64,000 nt of DNA from Hyalella azteca (GCF_000764305.2 NW_025947730.1:232064-296063), one strand, 5' to 3'; shown: positions 22,801 to 33,705, numbered from the stretch's first letter. A program made the numbers and translations. Notes: generated by a model from the letters alone, not told the origin.

Positions 22801-25800
22801 CCAACGTCTACTTTTCAGACTGGGTTCCTCAGCAAGACGTGCTAGGTGAGACGGGGAGGTGTACAATAGTACAATACTAGTACTTTAGTACAATACTGGT
22901 GCTTTAGTACAATACCGATGCTTTAGTGCAATACTGATGCTTTAGTACAATACTTGTACTTTAGTACAATACTAGTACTTTGGTACAATATCTGTCTCTT
23001 ATACACATCTAGATGTGTATAAGAGACAGCCCTCCAGCCCTCCTCTGACTGCCCTCCAACCCTCCACTGACTGCCCTCCAAACCTCCACTCACTGTCCTC
23101 CAACCCTCCTCTGACTGCCCTCCGACCCTCCACTGACTGCCCTCCGACCCTCCACTGACTGCCCTCCAACCCTCCACTGACTGCCCACCAACCCTCCACT
23201 AACTGCCCTCCAACCCTCCACTGACTGAAGCATATAGCGGTTTTTATATATATTATAATATTCCTGAAGCATATAACGTTTTTTCAAAGTATGACCGGCT
23301 ATTTATGCTATATTGCAACAAATTCCTCATTCTCCCTGAAGCCAGGACAATTTAGAACAAGCATAGGATATATTTGAAGAAATCGGATTCAGTGAACGAA
23401 AATATACCAAAAAATTTCAAAGATCTTTAATTTATAATAGTTAGATTTTTCCGAACAGATTGCATGATAAATATAATATAACAGAGTAAATAATAAAAGA
23501 AACCATAATAATTCATACAACCAATGCACCCAATCTTTTCATGCCACCTTGGTTCACCCAACCGTCCAGGATCCCCGAGCGGTTCGTGGCGGTTCTGTAC
23601 GCAGGGTTCGCCGCCCTCCCCCACCTGCGGATAGTACAATACTGATGCTTTAGTACAATACTGATGCTTTAGTACAATACTGATGCTATAGTACAATACT
23701 GTTACTTTGGTACAATACTAATACTTTAGTTCAATATTGTACTGCAATACAGTTCGGGCTGTGTACAGCAGTACAATACTACAGCACTATTACTGTAGCA
23801 TTGTACTACAATACAGCATGGACTGTGTACAGCAGTACAATACTACAGCACTATCACTGTAGCATTGTACTACAATACAGTATAGGCTGTGTACAGCAGT
23901 ACAGTACTACAGCACTATTACTGTCTGGGGGATAAAGTATAAGGAGCTGAGTAGCTTATGGGTGACGATGGGTGACTTGGTGATTGTGATGAGTGTTTAG
24001 TTCTGCCTCTATTACCTGATAAATATTAATCAATTATTGAATATGCAATCTTAAAAATATCAATTTCTTCTCCTACGACCTCCTATTTCTTCTCATGCGA
24101 TCTCCTTTATTAATTATCATATAACCTTGAAATCACGCGTGCCTTCACCTTGATATTAAAATTCACTTTTACCCCGAATTGCAAACATATAGCAGTGATC
24201 CAGCAACAACAACAATGCTATATGACCAGAAATATTTGGTATAATATAAGCTCGGTTAGTAGCGAGATAGCCGTTATCTCCGCCATTGAAGGGTCGTGTG
24301 ACCTATCAATATATATGAGCATCTGTGATGGTTTATGCCTAGACGCAGTGTGCATAGTTATTATTCGTACCCTATTTGAATGATAAGGCCACTGAATGTT
24401 GGACCTTTCTCAGCTGTACGCAAATATAAGCAACGTTGTATGTGGTCCGCGTATCATAATTTGTTCTTCAACGCAGAAATTGTTCATTCAGGCAGACCTA
24501 TTGACCCGAACCTTGCAGAATACGAGAATGCCGAATGCCCTATAATTATTGGGATACCCAGGCCTGCCACAATACCAAGTCACCTAATACTTTCTAGTCT
24601 AATACCTTTCTAGTCCGATTCTATGTCCCAAATCCCAAGTCATTCGGACTACCAATTCTGTATCCTTTAAACTCTGCCTGAACCTGCACTCGATCCAACC
24701 GACCTATTTATTATCCTACAAAATCAACAATATTTACACTCTATTCAGCCGACCTATTCATTATCCTCCAAAATCATCAATATTTACACTCTATTCAGCC
24801 TATTTATTCATTATCGTACAAAATCAATTAAAATCTGCCGTCTATAGGCCTAGAGGCGACGCGGCTGTTCATGAGCCACTGCGGGCGGCAGAGCATCAAC
24901 CAAGCAATGTACCACGGCGTGCCCATCCTCGGTCTGCCCATCGCATTTGACCAGCCCAGACACTGCAGGAAACTCGAGCGTAAACGCTACGCCGTTGTCA
25001 TGCAGTGGGAGGACATTACTGTGCCTTTATTGGTCCAGAAAATTAGCTATATGCTCAGCAACAGCACGTAAGATAACTCAAAAATGCGACGCCATTTATT
25101 ATATGCCCAGTTATATCATACCATTAAGTTACCGCCAAAACATGGCACCATTTACTATACACCAAGCTATAACACATGAGTTACCCCAAAAATGCAATTA
25201 TACTAACTATGTGTCCAAATTCACAGTGTAAGTTATCCTCAAAATGCGAAAGCATTAATCAACTAAATATTTAGCCAACCCAGTAAGTCGCCTCAGAAAA
25301 GTTGTATTTTAAACCATATGCCCAGCTATACAGCAAAGTTACCCCCAAAATACGTAAACTCTACCTACATGGTTAAATATTCTACGAAAGTCTCCCCTAA
25401 ATGCCACTGTATTAACTTTCTGCTCAGTGACAACGCGTAAGTTTATGTTCATTGTTCAGTAGTTAACCGTCTGGCACCATAAAGTGCATAAGTTGTAATT
25501 ACCACACAAGTAACCATCCAATTTACTTCACTTCGAATTGCGAAACTTTTAAGTAATCTGTAATACTATAAGTCCTGAAAACCTTCAATCATAGTTATTT
25601 ATTTATCATTTATTATTTATAAAAAATTTCTCTTGCCAAGCGAGTCCAAAAGCTAATATTGTTTCTCCTGCAGATACAGCGAGCGTGTGCTGAGGGTGTC
25701 ACGCAGCCTCAAGGCAGAGAAGGAAACAGGTAGGTTAATTCATTACGCTTTGAACTCAATTAAAAATATATGAAGAATAACTTTTACAATTGGAATCTAT

Positions 25801-28800
25801 TATTCGTCATGCCTGTTTTTGTTAACTGGAATATTTTGAATTTCAAGCTTCATTCGAGTCCTAAGTATTTCGTCCCATAAATCACTGAAGGCTGTCACCT
25901 GAATGGAATCCATCAGATATTAATTATCAAATGAATCCCATATTGAGTCACTTAGTCAAAAACCTGCACTTAGGTTTATTTCTCACCATTGACGCGGAGA
26001 AAATGAATGAAATTATCTTATTTTACTAATCATTCTCATATCTAATAAACAAATTTTGGCGCCAAATAATATAATTCAAGTGTCAGACATTCAACAGTTA
26101 GTATCAACTTGTGCGAGATGCTGCTCTCGAGCGCTAAAGCAGCATAAAGCAACAAATTATTCAAACGACGAATGAATCCTTCTTGGACCTTCAATGTCCA
26201 GCGACGAAGTTAAGCCCAACCATGAACTTAACAGGAAAATAATCAGTATCATTGTATTAACTCCTCTCCATGATCATTTAAAGTTTTACTGAAATAAAAA
26301 TGTATTGAATTAATCAAATCAAACGAATCGAAGTCGCAAATCGAACGTCATAGTTAGGATTACCAAAATAGGCCGTGCCTTTCTGCTAGAACCAAGGACA
26401 GAAGGAACAACTGGTAGATGATGGCCATATGTGGGTTACTCACATATTGAACGTTTGTTACCTACTGACCCAGGCTATCCACAATCCCTACGCACCGACC
26501 ACTACCTTACATACAAGTGATACAACCTAACTTTATAACCTCACAATATGAAGCGATAAAAGATAACATCCAGCCGTGGCGACTCCTTACTGCTGGGTAT
26601 TTTTTTTAGCCTCACTGGAGCCAGAGCCCGCATCGACCGGGCCTGCGGGTTTGGCCGATGTATGATTATTGCCTATGTTGCTTGTTTACTTTAATCTTAC
26701 AGAATTTAGATTACTAGAGTTACTCCAATTGTTCCACGTTCAAATTAATCGTATAAAACTGGATAACTAGAAATGCTCATTTGCTCTGGGATGAATTGAA
26801 TCGTGCAGAAATAGGATAATAACTCAAGGCGCTCAGTTTTTCCACCTATACGTTCATAAGCGAGCTTCGTATATCACTAAGAAAACTTTCCACTGTTCGT
26901 CACAGAAGAAATGAATTTCCAAAGTACGCGCTGAAATACGAATTATGATAGCAATAGTTAGGCATGCAGCATTGCAATCAATTTTAAATAGCATTTTTTA
27001 TGAGCACGAATTTATTGACTTGGAAGTTTAGATAACTCCGTATGTATTTGCTTCTTTATTTTCTAGTTCTAATATGGCATTAAGAGTTAAAGTACGCTCA
27101 ATTTTCATGTAAATCTATTTTAAGAGCAAAATTAAAATTGCTGCACAAGTATCGCGTGTTGTGACACAGGTCACGGCAAGGAGCGTGACGTCATTCCGAT
27201 GAGGTGACGTAAGTCATGTCACTGATTACGTCACGAAATTATTACACTGATTACGTCACTGATTACGTCACGAAATTACTACACTGATTACGTCACTGAT
27301 TACGTCACGAAATTACTACACTGCTTACGTCACTGATTACGTCACGGAATTACTACACTGATTACGTCACGAAATTACTACACTGATTACGTCACTGATT
27401 ACGTCACGAAATTACTACACTGAATTTTTTTAATTTTCGAAAATTAGATGAGAAATTCATTGTTCATCTGTAAGATTGGAGATACTGGATTCTTTGGAAG
27501 TGTTGTCTTTAAAAAGTAATTTTTAAACGTATATTATTCATGAGCGAGCTTTATATAAAATTAAGAAAACTTTTCACTGTTCATCTTCCTGTAGAAGATA
27601 TTATTTCCAAAGTACGCGCTGAAATACGAATTATAAAATTGACTTGGAAGTTTAAGTAACTCCGTAATAGATTTGATTCAGTATTTTTCAGTTTTAATTG
27701 GCATTGAGAGTTAAAAGACACTCAATTTGCAAGTAAATCTATTTCTGGAGCAAAATCAAATTTGTTGCACAAGTATCGCGTGTTGTTACCCAGGTCACGG
27801 CAAGCAGCGTGACGTCATTCCGATGAGGTGACGTATGTCATGTCACTGATTACGTCACGAAATTACTACACTGATTACGTCACTGATTACGTCACGAAAT
27901 CCTCTCGGAAGGAACAAAAGCCCCCCAGGGGTTGATGGCCCCCGTCTGACATAGTGGCTATTAAGTTATCCTTTCTTTTGAGTTCTATGAGTATATCAGT
28001 AAATTATCAAAGACATTAGTGTTATCATACACATCATTGATATCGAATTAAATCTGGTGTAATAGATCAGAAATTAGAAACGGACTGACAACTAACAGTC
28101 TCATATTTGCCACTATGCAGGCCGTGACATAATCCTAACAAGAAGTTCGGCGGGGCATTCTTCTATATTAACGTGACATTATTTATTTATATTATATCTC
28201 TTAACATATTAAAATATTTATTATTATTATTTCATTTATATCATTATAGATATATAATAATATTATTATATTATATTATTATTATGAAATTATTTCTTTT
28301 AAGGGGAGCGTCTGGGGTAAAAAATATCTCGGATATCACTACTAGACGGATCGATTCAGAATTTGGTACACGTATATAAAATGTAATTATGTTTTTAGGG
28401 CATTTTCTCATTTATAGAAAATATGCACTATTGTGCTCGTCATGTCCGTTTATCTGTCTGTCCGTCCGTCCGTCCGTCTGTCCTTGATCTCAAGTTTTCG
28501 TCGACGAGAAAATGCGCTCTCTGTCACTCACCGCAGTGAGTACAGAGTTATATTTTTCTTGTTCGCGTGAATTTTTCGAAAAATTGAAAGAAAACGTGAA
28601 ATTCTTTTAAAACGGCCTAAAAGGGGATACTGTAGAAAGTTAATCACTCCTATGATTTTCAAGCTACAACATCGAGACATATCATTCGATGCGTAAAGAC
28701 CATATTTAAAAACGTAACCTCGGCTTTTTTTAATGTCACATTTTTGCGGGAGCATTTTTTCCGAAATTTTTTGATTTTACTTCCGCCTTCCCCCCCCCCC

Positions 28801-29397
28801 CTTTTAGACAAATAAAACCCGAACTATGACGAACATGAGAAAAGCAACCATCCTGTCAAGGATGGTGAGAGCGACGGTGCGGGAACCACCTCGTACGATT
28901 GCCGCAAGGTTACTGGAGCTGAGTGTCTGTAGACTAGCTATATATAGTGCAATAACGGAGTTATTCCCTATGTTAAATGTGAAAGAACTCCTTCACCTCC
29001 CTCCCTTACGGAATCTGTAGTAAACGCATAAATCAACGTACAGAGATGGTTTGGTACCGTTGGATAGGTCAGAGTGTCAACTTTAAGATGAGACTAAAAA
29101 CCGGAAAAGCCGAAATTGTCGATTTTGGACCCAGACGCTCCCCTTGATTTTACATTCATTTGACATGACATGCTTCATGCTCCAGGCCTGGAGCGTGCTG
29201 TGCGTCACGTGGAGCACACAGTGGAGTATGGCACAGACTTGCTCCAGTTCTCCGGACAACACCTCAGCTTGCTCCAATATCTCCTGATTGACGTGCTCGC
29301 CGTTATTGTCTCTGTTATTGTTTTGATCTTTATTGTCTTGTATGTCTTCATTCGTTGTATCTGGCGAACAGTTTGGGGTAAGCTTAAAATGGACTGA
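19807..29397 (+). CDS. UDP-glycosyltransferase (UGT), membrane-bound, 8 exons, 514 aa
   Basis: Exons: 19807-20317, 20778-20961, 21091-21226, 21781-21857, 22697-22845, 24848-25067, 25674-25729, 29186-29397. All introns are GT-AG and phases join. Expected role: transfer of sugar from a UDP-sugar to small lipophilic acceptors in the ER lumen. Residues 1-28 are a signal peptide. The C-terminal donor-binding half shows VILFSLGSF (exon 4), YFSDWVPQQDVL (exon 5) and the family signature FMSHCG..S...A..HGVP.LGLP..FDQ (360-388). A membrane span at about 481-500 is followed by a short basic tail ending KLKMD, a KxKxx ER-retrieval signal. Length fits the family (about 500-530). Oddities: no His where the catalytic His lies (SPFGSRSVRG, 35-44), and Gln371 where the signature has an acidic residue. 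Exon 5 is partly repeated at 23570-23632 beside a library adapter. Start: the first ATG opening a signal peptide. Confidence 0.88.
21888..22340 (+). repeat. 22-bp minisatellite in UGT intron 4
   Basis: About twenty copies of the 22-bp unit CCTCCACTGACTGCCCTCCA(AC) start 30 bp after the exon 4 donor. Variants (ACTGCACTCC) cluster in the middle as a block of four. The reverse strand is open in several frames only because the units lack stop codons. Confidence 0.95.
22862..22990 (+). repeat. 19-20-bp GTACAATACT.. array after the UGT exon 5 donor
   Basis: About six copies of a unit GTACAATACTGATGCTTTA begin 16 bp after the exon 5 donor. The array is cut by the adapter at 22992 and the same unit reappears at 23633-23740. 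Confidence 0.85.
22992..23029. other. Mate-pair library junction adapter left in the assembly
   Basis: These 38 bases are a perfect palindrome made of CTGTCTCTTATACACATCT followed by AGATGTGTATAAGAGACAG. That is two inverted 19-bp Tn5 mosaic ends, the known junction of Nextera mate-pair libraries. It is not a natural insertion: there is no transposase or target duplication, and the DNA on both sides is duplicated. Bases on either side were joined in the library circle or by gap filling, so local order here is unreliable. Confidence 0.97.
23030..23740 (+). other. Duplicate of UGT intron 4 / exon 5 region next to the adapter
   Basis: After the adapter the sequence re-enters the 22-bp minisatellite (23030-23226). 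It then runs through a diverged copy of 22380-22757 including most of exon 5 (23570-23632, identical where compared), and jumps to the GTACAATACT array (23633 on). The intronic part differs by scattered substitutions and an extra AT-rich stretch at 23231-23265, which suggests the other haplotype or a real paralog. Exon 5's second half is missing, so this copy cannot replace the true exon. I read it as an assembly duplication, with a genuine tandem duplication as the alternative. Confidence 0.8.
23745..23930 (+). repeat. ~57-bp tandem repeat, three copies
   Basis: Three copies of a unit including GTGTACAGCAGTACAATACT, then ACAGCACTATTACTGTAG, lie in UGT intron 5. The second and third copies are nearly identical. 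Confidence 0.85.
24690..24835 (+). repeat. ~54-bp tandem repeat before UGT exon 6
   Basis: Three imperfect copies of CCGACCTATT.ATTATCCT.CAAAATCA.CAATATTTACACTCTATTCAG lie directly upstream of exon 6. Confidence 0.75.
25050..25450 (+). repeat. Degenerate repeat copying the UGT exon 6 donor region
   Basis: The exon 6 end (ATGCTCAGCAACAGCAC/GTAAGATAACTC) is echoed several times downstream, most clearly at 25420-25445 (CTGCTCAGTGACAACGCGTAAGT), with AAGTTACCCCAAAAATGC and TATGCCCAGCTATA motifs between. Unit length is about 60-75 bp and divergence is high, so this looks like an old array. Confidence 0.6.
26840..27905 (+). repeat. Segmental duplication with TTACGTCA-rich tandem array
   Basis: 26850-27420 and about 27540-27900 are two copies of the same segment (shared GAGCTT.TATAT, AGTACGCGCTGAAATACGAATT, AAGTATCGCGTGTTGT and GACGTCATTCCGATGAGGTG). 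Both end in arrays of ACTGATTACGTCA and CGAAATTACTAC. The first array has about ten TTACGTCA octamers, the second three. All lie in UGT intron 7. Confidence 0.85.
28301..29145. mobile_element. 845-bp element with 16-bp perfect terminal inverted repeats
   Basis: AAGGGGAGCGTCTGGG at 28301-28316 is repeated in perfect inverted form at 29130-29145, 40 bp before UGT exon 8. No transposase is encoded, so it would be non-autonomous. No clear target duplication was found. A copy of the simple-repeat-bearing element (28393-28555) is nested inside. The superfamily cannot be named from these ends. Confidence 0.7.
28393..28555 (+). repeat. Dispersed element with TCCG/TCTG core, copy 2
   Basis: This stretch matches 18288-18490: the same left flank (CATTTTCTCATTTAT, GCACTATTGTGCTCGTCATG), a (CCGT/CTGT)n core, and the same right flank (TTTTCGTCGACGAGAAAATG, CGCTCTCTGTCACTCAC). 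The right part contains a short palindrome, TTTTCGTCGACGAAAA-like. Confidence 0.85.
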
Positions 29398-29450
29398 ACA
29401 AAAAAGCTCGAGCTCCAAATACGCTGAAAAAATGGTTCATTATTTTTGTG

Positions 29451-29456
29451 AATAAA
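29451..29456 (+). promoter_or_regulatory. Poly(A) signal AATAAA of the UGT gene
   Basis: AATAAA lies 54 nt after the UGT stop codon, giving a very short 3' UTR. It is the first canonical signal downstream. Confidence 0.55.
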
Positions 29457-30714
29457 ATCTCATTCAATGGCGACGTCTTTTTTCCTTAAACATGAAGTGA
29501 AATAATTTCCAAACTGTGGTACGTGAACAGTTCCTCCCTTAATAAGTATCAAAAATAATGTAGCAAAGATTTGCAGCAGTTGCCACTCACTTTAGGGTGG
29601 TTGTAATCAAATGAAACGATTACTCTATGCACAAATTATTAACACATCATGCATAGCAAATGCAACTATAATGCTGCCTGTTGAGGCTAATTAGTGATAT
29701 TAATTGGCGGAACAAGCGGTATCTGGCCCTGGCTAATACCCCATTTTTAATGGTATTTAAGTAAAAGATAAAATTTTAACTTTCCACCATAATTAGTTAT
29801 GAAAATATTGATTCATAATTTTAATGAAACCCGCAGTCAAATTTTTGAGAGTAAATTGGTGATTAATTAAATATTCACCTACTTCTATAACTGAATATAA
29901 ATATGTTTAGCAAGTGTAATCAGTATGGGATGAAGTGCTATTAACTACACGTAGTCACAAAAATTCAGTTTGTTGACAGTATTTGAATAAAATTTCCTTT
30001 CTAATATGTCTCATTTTCGTGAAAGTTAATAAATGTTCCCTGTTAAACGCTTACATTATAGTTAGTTACCACAAATTACAGTGAATAAAAATCGGTTCAT
30101 CAAAACCTAGCCTAAAAAAGAAGCCCGTTTAAACGATTCCTCTCTTTCACAAACATTTTTTGCATATTGCCAAAGTTCTTATTTTTATGAAGCTATACGC
30201 CGCAAATCATCAGTAGCGCATTTCAAGTGACGTAGATCAAAGATATTATTTTCAGAAATTGTTACGAGTTTGCATCTCCCTCAGCCAATCACTGACGGCT
30301 TACCACGCTAAGTCCTCCAATCGCAGACGAAAAATCCACCGCGTCGTGTACATAGGCCGCAAGTGCACTTAGACGATTTTTAATGGTTCGGCCCCGTTTT
30401 TCTTAAACCTAGTAACTTTTTTCGCAGCGATGGTTTGAGGGCATGGGTCCCTCGTGCATCACACTCAATACGCAGGAAACTGGTTAGAGTTTTACGTCGT
30501 GCAATTTTATTAATGTACTTAAAATTTTGACGTGCAAACAAAATTAAGTGAGTAGCATTAACGAAGGCTGGCTTTGGTCTAGTCGAACTAAATAACGAAC
30601 TAGTCACTTGACGTGCTGAGGTTGGCCATGGATGACCGACTGAAATTAAGTAACTGCAGAACTCAACTAACCTAACCTAACCTCAACTTCAAGCCTAAAT
30701 ATACACCTGTATTT
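29457..30714. other. No gene recognised
   Basis: Intergenic AT-rich DNA between UGT and the inverted-repeat elements. No repeat family or coding signal was identified. Confidence 0.5.
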
Positions 30715-30930
30715 GACTCTGTTCTGCCCACACCATTAGCCCCACCTGCTCTGTCCTCACCATTAGTCCCACACCTGCTCTGCCCTCACCATTAGTCCCA
30801 CCTGCTCTGCCCACACCATTAGTCCCACCTGCTCTGCCCTCACCATTAGTCCCACCTGCTCTGCCCTCACCATTAGTCCCATCTGCTCTGTCCACACCAT
30901 TAGTCCCACCTGCTCTGCCCACACCATTAG
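30715..30930 (+). repeat. 27-bp minisatellite
   Basis: About eight copies of CACCATTAGTCCCACCTGCT plus CTGCCCT/CTGCCCA, ending exactly at the inverted-repeat element that starts at 30931. Confidence 0.93.
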
Positions 30931-31067
30931 ACGTCTCGGACAAAAACGCGGCCTCTAAGTTTCATCAAGCTACGTTCAGTATTTTGCGAGATATTCCACG
31001 CTCACTGAATTTGGAATCACGGCCGCGAGACCGGCCGTGAGAGAGGCCGCGTTTTTGTCCGAGACGT
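30931..31067. mobile_element. 137-bp MITE-like element with ~26-bp terminal inverted repeats
   Basis: ACGTCTCGGACAAAAACGCG, GCCTCT at the left end is matched in inverted orientation at 31042-31067. The interior is short and unique. No target duplication is evident. The ends are perfect, suggesting recent movement. Confidence 0.75.
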
Positions 31068-32288
31068 ACCAAGTACCAAGCGGTCACTGATTATTCAGAT
31101 AGATCTAAATAAATTATAAAATTTATTTGCAAGCCTAGCGATGCAATAATGACGTTGACGCCATTCTTGAATTTCTACATAAAACGTGTTGTAAATAAAA
31201 TTAGAGATTCATCGCTTTTAGCACGCGTGTACCTTGCATAGATATACTGAAGCTATCACTTGTTTTTATAGACATGCTACTAGGTAGTTTTCATTCTACC
31301 ATTCTGATTTGTTCCAGGTTAATTTGTGAAACGTAAAATATCTGAATATTGAATTCTGAAAACTCAGTTAAAATTAATCTTAAACCGCACGTTTTCAGCC
31401 GTTTTTTAAACTCGAGGAAACAGCCGATATGTATGCGCGAGATCTATTTACATAATTTGAGTTGAACGATTTCATATTTTACACATTTTTATTCAGAATA
31501 TTACCGGATCTTTGTCTCAAAGAACGGTAAATTGTTCAATTTTTGCTCTATGATAATATGATGAAATATACCGGGAAATTTCCCTGGATTCGGAACCCGT
31601 CAAACGCTTCTCCACATTGCACCAATGAGATTTCGCCACAGTTGTGTAACGTGTCTCTGGCAGCTGTGCGGCGAGGCCAGTTTGATCCGAACGTTCTGTC
31701 AGTTGTGTTACAGATTGCAACAAGCGTGGCGACTTTTCAAGCTGTGACGCGAATGTTTTGTTTCGAGTACCTCCGATTATAAATTTTTATTGGAAGACCT
31801 TTAAACTAAAATTGTATAGGTTAGTATCTTGCAAATATTCAGCAAATTACGTACGTACTTTAGTTTATATGTTTTTCAATAATTTTGGTTATTTCAATAT
31901 AGGCTATAATGCATATTCACTATCATATTGCATCATTCGATCATTGCATGTTCTTTCACATTTGAAATAGTATATTCCTTCTCTGATTTCTCTTTTTCTC
32001 ATTTGGTCTTGTAATATTTATAAACTTATTCACCATGATTTTTATTGGAACTATGAACTATCAGCCATCTTAGGGTATATTTTCACTTCACAATTTTAGT
32101 CAAGTACAAGGAACGGGTGAATTGGCCCAGGAAAATGGTGTCAAACAGTCAAATCAAAGCAGAGACTTTTTTTAGACTTCTCCTCAACTCGCTTGTTTGT
32201 GAGTCCTATAACATAACTAGACTAGTAAATGGAGTAAAGTATCACAGATACCAGCATTATCATGCATAAAGATTAAGATATTGGCTTA
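31068..32288. other. No gene recognised
   Basis: AT-rich spacer. A 240-bp open stretch at 31543-31782 has no recognisable motif. Confidence 0.5.
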
Positions 32289-33705
32289 TAGGGTAAACGT
32301 GGTATACCTATTCCAAGGGATTTCCAACATCCGAACATTGTAGGTAATTCCAACACTTCTCAACTTTTTTCCTTTATAGCCTATTAAGCTTTTTCTTAGT
32401 TCCAGGCATTTGTTGATGGTTGAAATAGTGACGTCATAGTCGTCATACAGTCATACTTTTGCGCGCCATACTAGCTATTGCCAAAACACTAGGTCTGGGG
32501 CTCTGGGCATTCTGGCGGGAAATTGTTGAGGGTATTACTTAAGATTAAGTGCATCCAAGAAAGAGTGTTTTTTTTTATTAGGTATATGTTTTTGGGGTGT
32601 AGATTAAGAATCTGAAATCCGTTTTTGGCGGTCGGAATCGGAAATTTTTAATGGAACCAGTTCCTAACTGCACCTAACCTGCAAGGTTTTTTTGATCGGC
32701 TAGGTTTTTTCTATGTTTGGACTTTGGAGTCCGACCAGCGGCCGGAAAAACCTAGCCAATCAATGAAAACCTAGCAGGTTAGGTCTAGTTAGTAGTTAGG
32801 AATGGATTCCAATAAAAATTTCCGATGCCGACCGCCAAAAACGGATTTCAGATTCTTAATCTACACCCCAAAGAACATATAATTAAAAAACACCCTTTTT
32901 TGGATGCACTTAATCTAAAGTATTACCATGTTGAGATCCAAAGAGAGACAGTGCGCGTCAGTGAGTGGTGGCGTCACCTAGCGAGAACATTGAAAAAATT
33001 GTCAAAGTTGATACTTGACCTTGCTGAGCTTGCTCTTGCAAATAGTGCTATATTGTTTGTGTTGAAAGAATATTATGGTTTGAGACTTTTAAATAAGTCT
33101 GTGAACATATTAGAAATCCTTTAAGTATACTTGTATTTGCTGATTTAAAGTTGTAAATAAATTAATAGATGATTAAATCAAGAGACGGTTATAGACACAT
33201 AAAAACTAATTCCAACACAGCTTGGAATTAGACACACACAGCTCATTCCAAGCTGTGTGCAAAAATTGAAATTTTCTTAACGAAAAGCTTAATAGCTCTT
33301 AATTAAAAGCCTATATAAGTAGTGTTCAATATTCAATAGTGTTCTGATTCCAAGCTGTGTCATATTCCAATAGAGCTCACACAGCGATCGGAATTTGAAC
33401 ACAAGAGTGTTGGAATTACGAATTAGTAGAGTTTAAAGCGCGGCCGGAATTAGTCTCACAAAATGCCAATTTTAGTCACACAGCGTCGCACTGTGTCGGA
33501 ATATATGGTTTTGGTAGGTTTGCATTCTATAGGCTTTTAAATAAATATGGCAACATTTTGTGATGTTTCATTGTTGCTGGCACGTGGTGCGGTGTTTGAA
33601 GAGTGACATAAAGCAAACAGAACTCGAGTTGCGCGTATGTTTTTTTATAGCCATTCATTTTTTGCTACATCCTTGAAGTGTCGGAATATACCGCATTTAC
33701 CCTAT
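32289..33705. mobile_element. TIR transposon-like element, copy 1 (TAGGGTAAA ends), with nested MITE
   Basis: Left end TAGGGTAAACGTGGTATA (from 32289) and right end TATACCGCATTTACCCTA (to 33705) are 18-bp imperfect inverted repeats flanked by TTA on both sides, as in PIF/Harbinger-type insertions (inference). The same DNA recurs at 60089-61497. Interior motifs include TTCCAAGCTGTGTG and CACACAGCTTGGAA palindromes at 33220-33260 and a TAGTCACACAGCGTC block. No transposase was recognised. Confidence 0.75.
32531..32927. mobile_element. 397-bp foldback MITE with 8-bp target duplication
   Basis: GGTATTACTTAAGATTAAGT at the left pairs with the right end over arms of about 170-190 bp at some 90% identity. 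It is flanked by TTGTTGAG (left) and ATGTTGAG (right). The related element at 60 kb has the single uninterrupted site GGGAAAATGTTGAGATAC (about 60265), which confirms both boundaries. An 8-bp duplication suggests a hAT-like origin (inference). Confidence 0.93.

Noticed and set aside
22992..23029. Natural Tn5/IS50 insertion.
   Set aside because: Two abutting mosaic ends with nothing between them, no target duplication and duplicated flanks fit the mate-pair circle junction, not transposition.
22923..23199. Small minus-strand proteins crossing 22992-23029.
   Set aside because: They include the translated adapter (YTHLDVYKRQ; LLYTSRCV), a known contamination signature.
30667..30684. Interstitial telomere-like (CCTAA)3.
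   Set aside because: Only about three units of the arthropod TTAGG-type repeat; expected by chance or slippage in AT-rich DNA.
33220..33420. Palindromic TTCCAAGCTGTGTG words as nuclear receptor sites.
   Set aside because: They are part of the TIR element and recur in its other copy; no reason to assign a regulatory role.
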